Assembly: GCA_965369635.1 (NCBI GenBank)
Contig: CBDURC010000102.1
Location: forward strand, 1-10,769
Reading direction: 5' to 3'
Length of the DNA stretch: 10,769 nucleotides
Source of the DNA: UBA3071 sp965369635
Lineage (GTDB): Bacteria > Chloroflexota > Anaerolineae > UBA3071
How positions within the stretch are numbered: the first letter of the stretch is position 1; the number at the start of each line of letters is the position of its first letter. The notes under the pieces are model-generated. The model searched no databases. It saw only the letters and a list, made by a program, of their open reading frames with translations, and was not told the DNA's origin. Below, piece after piece: positions 7,450 to 10,769 of the stretch. Both the position numbers and the translations under genes were made by a program.

Positions 7450-8727
7450 CTATTGCGCCGGCAGTTGAGGCGGCCTTGGTGTGGGCGGCACCTTGTCCGC
7501 CGACCAGAACCGCTCAATGTTCGCTGTCTGCTGCCGCTCTTCCAGCCAATCGTCAAAGGCCTGGTTGCGGCGTTGACTCAGCGTGAATTCGTCCAGTTCT
7601 CGTTCGGGATCCCTCTCCAGCACCTGGAGGATATGGTAGCCGAAGGTGGTCGTGAAAGGCTCGCTGACCTCCTCCAGGGGCAGGCTGAAAGCCACAGCTT
7701 CAAACTCAGGCTGCATGCGCCCGCGACCAAACCAGCCCAGATCGCCTCCCTCGTCCTTGCTTCCCGGATCCTCCGAGAGCTCCTGGGCCAACTCAGCGAA
7801 ATCCTCACCAGCCTGCAGGCGGTTGAATAGATCTTCTGCTCGCTCCTCCGCCTCTTGCTGGGCAGCGTCCTGATCCTCGACCTCTGCGTCTGGCGTGATG
7901 AGGATGTGCCGTGCCCGCACTTGCTCTTCGGTGGTAGGTACCTGCTCGCCCAGCTTCTCGCGCAGCTTTTCTTCCAGCAGGTTGGTTTCGATCAGTTTAC
8001 GGAAGTCCGCTTCGGAGAAGCTCAAAGTCTCAGACAGTCGCTGCATGGTGCCCGCATAGCTTTGCTGGAATTCCGCCTCCGTCATCAAAGGGACAGTGGG
8101 CCTGGGCGTGGCAGTGGCCGTGGTCACCTGTGTCGTGGTCACGCCATCACTTCCGGTGATCACCTTGGTGTCGGTAATCACCGCGGGGGTAATCACGGGT
8201 GTGGGTGTGGGGTTCTGCACGTAGCCGAACTGCCGCTCGATCTCCTCTCGAATCTCGACCTCGGTAACCTGGGACCCTTCCTCCACTGCCTTCTGCCGAA
8301 TCAGCTCTTCATCTATCATCCGATCCAGCACCTGCAGGCTCAGCATGTCCGGATTCTCCAGTTGGGAGCGCAACTGAGCAATCTGTTGCTCGAACAGTCC
8401 TCCTCCCTCTTCTTCGTCAGGGCCATACTGCATCTGAAGCTGCAACCACTGGCTGAGCTGCCGCTGCACACTGTCCCACTCGAAGAGAACTCGCTTCTGG
8501 AAGTCATCAGTGCGGATCCTAACTCCATCCACAAGAGCCACAGGCGAGCTGGGCTTGATGGCAAATTCCTGGATAAGCGCCGTGGCCAGCAAGCCGATGA
8601 TCACTGCGGCCACAGCTCCCAGGCCGATGAAGAGGTAGCGGTTTTGCAGCCTAGCCTGCCGGCGGCGAACGATTTCCTTGGGCGTTGGGCCAGCCTCCCT
8701 GGCCCTGGCTTTCCTTCGTTTGGCCAT
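7450..8727 (-). CDS. Membrane-anchored parvulin-type peptidyl-prolyl isomerase (SurA/PrsA-like)
   Basis: This is a predicted extracytoplasmic folding factor of 425 residues. A very basic N-terminus (residues 1-30) is followed by one hydrophobic segment at about 31-53, which should anchor the protein with its bulk outside the membrane. Residues about 62-260 look like the helical SurA-N/trigger-factor-like chaperone region, interrupted at about 172-213 by a Thr/Pro/Val-rich low-complexity stretch. The PpiC domain follows at about 270-370 (RARHILI, then GGDLGWFGRGRM and FEAVAFSLPLEEVSEPF, then FGYHILQVLE), which is diagnostic. The C-terminus ends in a Pro-rich tail. It begins 47 bases after the S18 stop with no terminator between, so it is probably cotranscribed with rpsF-ssb-rpsR. 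The ribosome-binding site is weak (GGAAG, about 12 nt upstream). Whether the enzyme is catalytically active is not shown. Confidence 0.92.
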   Translation of the reverse strand: MAKRRKARAREAGPTPKEIVRRRQARLQNRYLFIGLGAVAAVIIGLLATALIQEFAIKPSSPVALVDGVRIRTDDFQKRVLFEWDSVQRQLSQWLQLQMQYGPDEEEGGGLFEQQIAQLRSQLENPDMLSLQVLDRMIDEELIRQKAVEEGSQVTEVEIREEIERQFGYVQNPTPTPVITPAVITDTKVITGSDGVTTTQVTTATATPRPTVPLMTEAEFQQSYAGTMQRLSETLSFSEADFRKLIETNLLEEKLREKLGEQVPTTEEQVRARHILITPDAEVEDQDAAQQEAEERAEDLFNRLQAGEDFAELAQELSEDPGSKDEGGDLGWFGRGRMQPEFEAVAFSLPLEEVSEPFTTTFGYHILQVLERDPERELDEFTLSQRRNQAFDDWLEERQQTANIERFWSADKVPPTPRPPQLPAQ

Positions 8728-8774
8728 CTTGTTGATCGCTTCCTACGATGATAATACGTGGGCCACGCGTCGGG

Positions 8775-9050
8775 CTAGCCTCGGTGGCTCCGCACGTGCT
8801 CGTGGCTAATGGGCAACAGAGCGAGGTGCCGTGCCCGCTTGATCGCTCGCGCTACTTGCCGTTGATGCTTCGCGCAGGTGCCAGTCCGACGCCGGGGGCG
8901 AATCCTGGCATGCTGAGTAAGAAAGGGCCGCAGAAGCCCTGCATTCTTGTAGTCAATGACCTTGGTACGATCCACACAGAAGGCGCACCGTCTAGGACGC
9001 TTCACATACCTTCGGCGTGGCCTTCTTGGACGTTGTGATCTCTGCTGCAA
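8775..9050 (-). CDS. rpsR: 30S ribosomal protein S18 (zinc-binding form)
   Basis: S18 binds the 30S platform next to S6. The 91-residue product contains the family core: CAFCVDRTKVIDYKNAG (22-38), LLRPFL, then RRRTGTCAKHQR (53-64) and AIKRARHLALLP (69-80). Cys22, Cys25, Cys59 and His62 make the zinc-binding 'C+' variant of S18 likely. The start is a TTG: AGGAGG lies 5 nt upstream, there is no in-frame ATG anywhere in the gene, and the protein has no internal Met. The N-terminal 21 residues are very Arg-rich. A short extension after the usual HLALLP end (ISHEHVRSHRG) is typical in size. Confidence 0.96.
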   Translation of the reverse strand: MQQRSQRPRRPRRRYVKRPRRCAFCVDRTKVIDYKNAGLLRPFLTQHARIRPRRRTGTCAKHQRQVARAIKRARHLALLPISHEHVRSHRG

Positions 9051-9055
9051 AATAA

Positions 9056-9061
9056 CCTCCT
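9056..9061 (-). promoter_or_regulatory. Ribosome-binding site of rpsR
   Basis: A perfect AGGAGG on the minus strand, 5 nt before TTG, fixes the otherwise unobvious TTG start of S18. Confidence 0.85.
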
Positions 9062-9141
9062 GAACGTTGAAGTTCTACGAAGATCGTGTGAACGGGTAAC
9101 TTCCCCCGCGATCACCGACGGCAAGCCGCTCAATGGCGGCG

Positions 9142-9180
9142 CTAGAACACGTTGTAGTCGTCGGATGCCTCCACCTCGTC
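9142..9180 (-). other. SSB-like acidic tail in the +1 frame
   Basis: Directly overlapping the ssb TGA stop, the +1 frame reads DEVEASDDYNVF and then TAG at 9142-9144. An acidic stretch ending in Phe is the hallmark of the bacterial SSB C-terminal peptide (often DDIPF), which recruits partner proteins. The +1 frame is open only from about 9207, so a frame change would have to occur between about 9207 and 9182, a stretch that contains an (AG)5 run at 9186-9195. This could be a sequencing or assembly error, a real mutation, or programmed frameshifting. Confidence 0.6.
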
Positions 9181-9523
9181 AGCTACTCTCTCTCTTGTCG
9201 AGCATGATCATCTCGCTGGCTACCACCTCGGTGCGGTAGCAACGCTGACCTTCAGCATTATCCCAGCGACGGGTCTGCAAGCGGCCCTCCACGTACACTT
9301 TGGAGTCTTTCTTCAGGTACTGATTGCAGATCTCAGCCAGATTGCCCCAGGCTACTACGTTGAACCATTCTGTCGCTTCCCGCCGCTCGCCAGTGCTGGT
9401 CATCCAACTCCGGCTGGATGCCAGACTGAACGTGGTCACGGCCCTGCCACTGGGCGTGTAGCGCATCTCTGGGTCGCTTCCCAGATTCCCGATGAGCATC
9501 ACTTTGTTCAGACCTCTTCCCAT
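9179..9523 (-). CDS. ssb: Single-stranded DNA-binding protein, tail missing in frame
   Basis: SSB coats single-stranded DNA during replication, repair and recombination. The 114-residue product is an OB-fold with family hallmarks: GLNKVMLIGNLGSDPEMRYTP (4-24), EWFNVVAWGNLAE (52-64), KKDSKVYVEGRLQTRRW (71-87) and the end TEVVASEMIMLDK. I chose the ATG at 9523 because GAGGAG lies 9 nt upstream and SSBs usually begin M-x-R-G-x-N-K; an ATG seven codons upstream is in frame but lies before this site. The protein stops right after the OB-fold (DKRESS), without the linker and acidic tip that SSBs use to bind partners. A matching tail lies in the +1 frame at 9142-9180. Read through by a one-base shift, the protein would be about 126 residues. 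Confidence 0.93.
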   Translation of the reverse strand: MGRGLNKVMLIGNLGSDPEMRYTPSGRAVTTFSLASSRSWMTSTGERREATEWFNVVAWGNLAEICNQYLKKDSKVYVEGRLQTRRWDNAEGQRCYRTEVVASEMIMLDKRESS

Positions 9524-9532
9524 GACAACCCG

Positions 9533-9538
9533 CTCCTC
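9533..9538 (-). promoter_or_regulatory. Ribosome-binding site of ssb
   Basis: GAGGAG lies 9 nt before the ATG at 9523 and decides that start over the ATG at 9544, which precedes this site. Confidence 0.75.
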
Positions 9539-9585
9539 ACGCATACTCGCTGAGCTTGAACTCCTTGAACAACAAACCTACGTCT

Positions 9586-10077
9586 TTACTCCTCCGCGGA
9601 CTCAGTCTCGGGTTCGGGCGCGGATTCAGCCTCAGGCTCTGGTTCAGGCGCGGATTCAGCCTTAGGCAGAGGCTCTGGTTCAGGCTCGGATTCAGGCTCA
9701 GGCTCTGATTGGGGCTCAACGGATGGCTGCGGAACGGTAACCGGCTCCACCTTCGCTGCTGGTCTGGCTGGCAGTGGCGTCTCAGCCCGCACCAACAGAT
9801 AGCGAAGGATGTGCTCCGACAGCTTCAAGTCTCGCTCCAACTCCACAAGGGCCTGCCGAGGCAACGATGCCCGCACTAGCACGTAGGTCCCCTCCGTCTG
9901 CTTGCGGATAGGGTAAGCCAACCTCCGCCGGCCCCAGACGTCGGTGAGTGCCACCTCGCCGCCGACAGCCTCAATCCACTCCTGCACCTTTGCAGTGAGC
10001 GCCGGCACTCCTTCCTCCTCATCTTCCAACTCTGGATGAGCAATGAAGACTAACTCATAGTCGCTGTGTTTCACCAT
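9586..10077 (-). CDS. rpsF: 30S ribosomal protein S6 with long acidic C-terminal tail
   Basis: S6 binds the 30S platform together with S18. Residues 1-97 form the S6 fold: YELVFIAHPEL near the start, GGEVALTDVWGRRRLAYPIRKQTEGTYV in the middle, and LKLSEHILRYLLVR at the end of the domain. Residues about 98-163 are a tail unlike typical S6: after a Pro/Ala/Val linker it consists almost wholly of Glu, Pro and Ser in EP/ES steps. The ATG at 10077 directly follows GGAGA, and AAAGGAG lies about 14 nt upstream; a GTG is the second codon, so the start may be off by one. The gene leads the rpsF-ssb-rpsR order common in bacteria and has its own promoter and long leader. Confidence 0.96.
   Translation of the reverse strand: MVKHSDYELVFIAHPELEDEEEGVPALTAKVQEWIEAVGGEVALTDVWGRRRLAYPIRKQTEGTYVLVRASLPRQALVELERDLKLSEHILRYLLVRAETPLPARPAAKVEPVTVPQPSVEPQSEPEPESEPEPEPLPKAESAPEPEPEAESAPEPETESAEE
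9605..9720 (-). repeat. Hexamer/30-bp repeat encoding the Glu/Pro/Ser tail of S6
   Basis: The plus-strand bases 9611-9640 and 9641-9670 are a near-identical 30-bp direct repeat, and the wider region is a run of degenerate hexamers of the GGYTCN or GATTCA type. On the coding strand these give alternating Glu-Pro and Glu-Ser codon pairs. The unit length keeps the frame, so copy number can change without breaking rpsF. Confidence 0.8.
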
Positions 10078-10316
10078 TCTCCGTTGTTCAACTCCTTTCT
10101 CGGGCTTGTGCAGTGGTTACGCGCAGCCAGGGGGCATAATGCCAAAAGAGAGAGGATGACGAAGTGAGGGGGCCCCCACAGCTTCGGGGACTTCGCTGCA
10201 CATGCCTTTTCTTTCTTCGGGCTTGCCCGCGAGCAGGAACACGCGCCTTAGCTGCTTCGTTCCCTCGCGAACAGAAAGAACGAGGGGCAGGCCAGTCCCG
10301 TCCCTCGTCACGAGAC
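10078..10316 (-). promoter_or_regulatory. Long structured leader of the rpsF operon
   Basis: About 240 nt separate the predicted transcription start from the rpsF ATG. On the minus strand ACGAGGG (10308-10302) pairs with CCCTCGT (10286-10280); a hairpin CGGGC-AA-GCCCG follows; and CGAAGT (10195-10190) pairs with ACTTCG (10165-10160). Inside the last stem, CCCC (10189-10186) can pair with GGGG at 10177-10174, or GGGGG there can pair with CCCCC at 10172-10168, which are exclusive choices. A T/C-rich stretch (TCTCTCTTTT) follows, so an attenuator is possible. Feedback by S6:S18, known from other bacteria for rpsF leaders, is a reasonable expectation, but I could not align its consensus with confidence. 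Confidence 0.5.
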
Positions 10317-10322
10317 CGCGCT

Positions 10323-10351
10323 ACTATAGCACAAGGTGGAGATCTTGGCAA
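10323..10351 (-). promoter_or_regulatory. Predicted sigma-70-type promoter of the rpsF operon
   Basis: On the minus strand TTGCCA (10346-10351) is followed after exactly 17 bases by TATAGT (10323-10328), which is preceded by TGC, an extended -10. It should drive rpsF, ssb, rpsR and probably the isomerase gene, with transcription starting near 10316. Confidence 0.75.
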
Positions 10352-10645
10352 AAACAGAGTCCTGGCCTCGACACGGTGTAGATAAGTCGTTCTGAGGCAG
10401 TTGCACTGCCGAAGTCGCGAGTTCAACTCCCTCCTAACTGAACTGCATTGGTCCTGACCCAGAACATAGGCCGTTCTGGCTGTAGCTGGCTGATGAACCA
10501 AATGCAACTGTCGGTGGTGTCATCGACATGACAACGTGCAGCGAGACCTACCTACCTGATCCCTGCCCGATCGCTCTTGATGATAGCGCAGGGCGGCTAC
10601 ATGCTCCTCGCCCGCCAACCTCCCCTTCTGGCTGAACCTGGCCCG
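10352..10645. other. Intergenic stretch without recognised gene
   Basis: No convincing coding frame or RNA gene is visible. It contains a short perfect hairpin, GGCAGT-TGC-ACTGCC, at 10396-10410. On the minus strand CCCTGC and GCAGGG near 10595-10560 could pair around an imperfect CGCT/AGCG inner stem, a candidate weak end signal for the gene at the right edge, though without a T-tract. Confidence 0.5.
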
Positions 10646-10768
10646 CTACGCCCGGTCGCGGTGAGCGGCTTCCAACCAGGTGGCCTCATGTCCGATCGCG
10701 AAGTAAATCAACAGAACTTCGACAACGATCAGCCAGCAAGAGGTATCCTGACCGACACAGAAGCGATT
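10646..10768 (-). CDS. Partial C-terminal end of an unidentified membrane protein
   Basis: One minus-strand frame is open from the right edge to a TAG at 10646-10648. Its 40 residues contain a hydrophobic run (CWLIVVEVLLIYFAIG) and then a polar charged end (HEATWLEAAHRDRA). This looks like a last transmembrane helix and its tail; the other two minus frames are broken or not protein-like. The pattern recalls the C-terminal anchor of RMD1/DUF155-type proteins, but the match is too short to name. The start and most of the gene lie outside the window. It would be transcribed in the same direction as the rpsF operon, which has its own promoter. Confidence 0.4.
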   Translation of the reverse strand, partial: NRFCVGQDTSCWLIVVEVLLIYFAIGHEATWLEAAHRDRA

Positions 10769-10769
10769 T

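Noticed and set aside
7855..8751. 298-residue open frame on the plus strand opposite the isomerase gene
   Set aside because: It is antisense to a clear PpiC-domain gene; its Leu/His/Gln-rich composition is what the reverse of a Glu/Gln-rich coding strand gives.
10380..10445. tRNA-like segment (GAGTTCAACTC resembling a T-arm)
   Set aside because: No matching acceptor, D-arm or anticodon stem can be drawn around it; only the T-loop-like string is suggestive.
10088..10507. 139-residue open frame on the minus strand across the rpsF leader and promoter
   Set aside because: It spans a good promoter, is rich in Arg, Ser and Cys with no motif, and lacks a ribosome-binding site.

Overview
The window looks like a chromosomal housekeeping segment of a GC-rich bacterium, most likely a member of the Chloroflexota (Anaerolineae-like). 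That placement is an inference from the style of the SbcC, the S6-SSB-S18 cluster and the intergenic octamer repeats; no marker here proves it. There is no insertion sequence, CRISPR array, tRNA, rRNA or phage gene. I do not see an undescribed multi-gene system.

Layout. Bases 161-4143 carry a plus-strand pair: an SbcC/Rad50-type DNA-repair ATPase with a zinc hook, and a 12-helix MFS transporter directly behind it. The transporter converges on an endonuclease III gene (nth, minus strand, 4201-4899). The 57-bp gap between them and both flanking gene ends are built from an 8-bp repeat in two opposed arrays. nth and a bifunctional (p)ppGpp synthetase/hydrolase (rel, plus strand, 5123-7282) diverge from a 223-bp region with one good promoter for each. 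rel converges on a membrane-anchored parvulin-type peptidyl-prolyl isomerase (minus strand, 7450-8727), with a strong bidirectional hairpin terminator between them.

Bases 10351 down to 7450 are probably one minus-strand operon: promoter, a leader of about 240 nt, rpsF (S6), ssb, rpsR (S18), then the isomerase. S6 and S18 are partners in the 30S platform, and the long structured leader would suit feedback control by them, though I could not match it to a known motif. The right edge holds the apparent end of an unidentified membrane-protein gene on the minus strand.

The most notable observations are: (1) ssb stops before its acidic C-terminal tail, yet a convincing tail ending in Phe lies in the +1 frame directly overlapping the stop codon; (2) the octamer repeats supply the stop codon of the MFS gene and the last residues of endonuclease III; (3) S6 carries a 60-residue Glu/Pro/Ser tail encoded by a hexamer/30-bp repeat; (4) the rpsF leader has alternative pairings.
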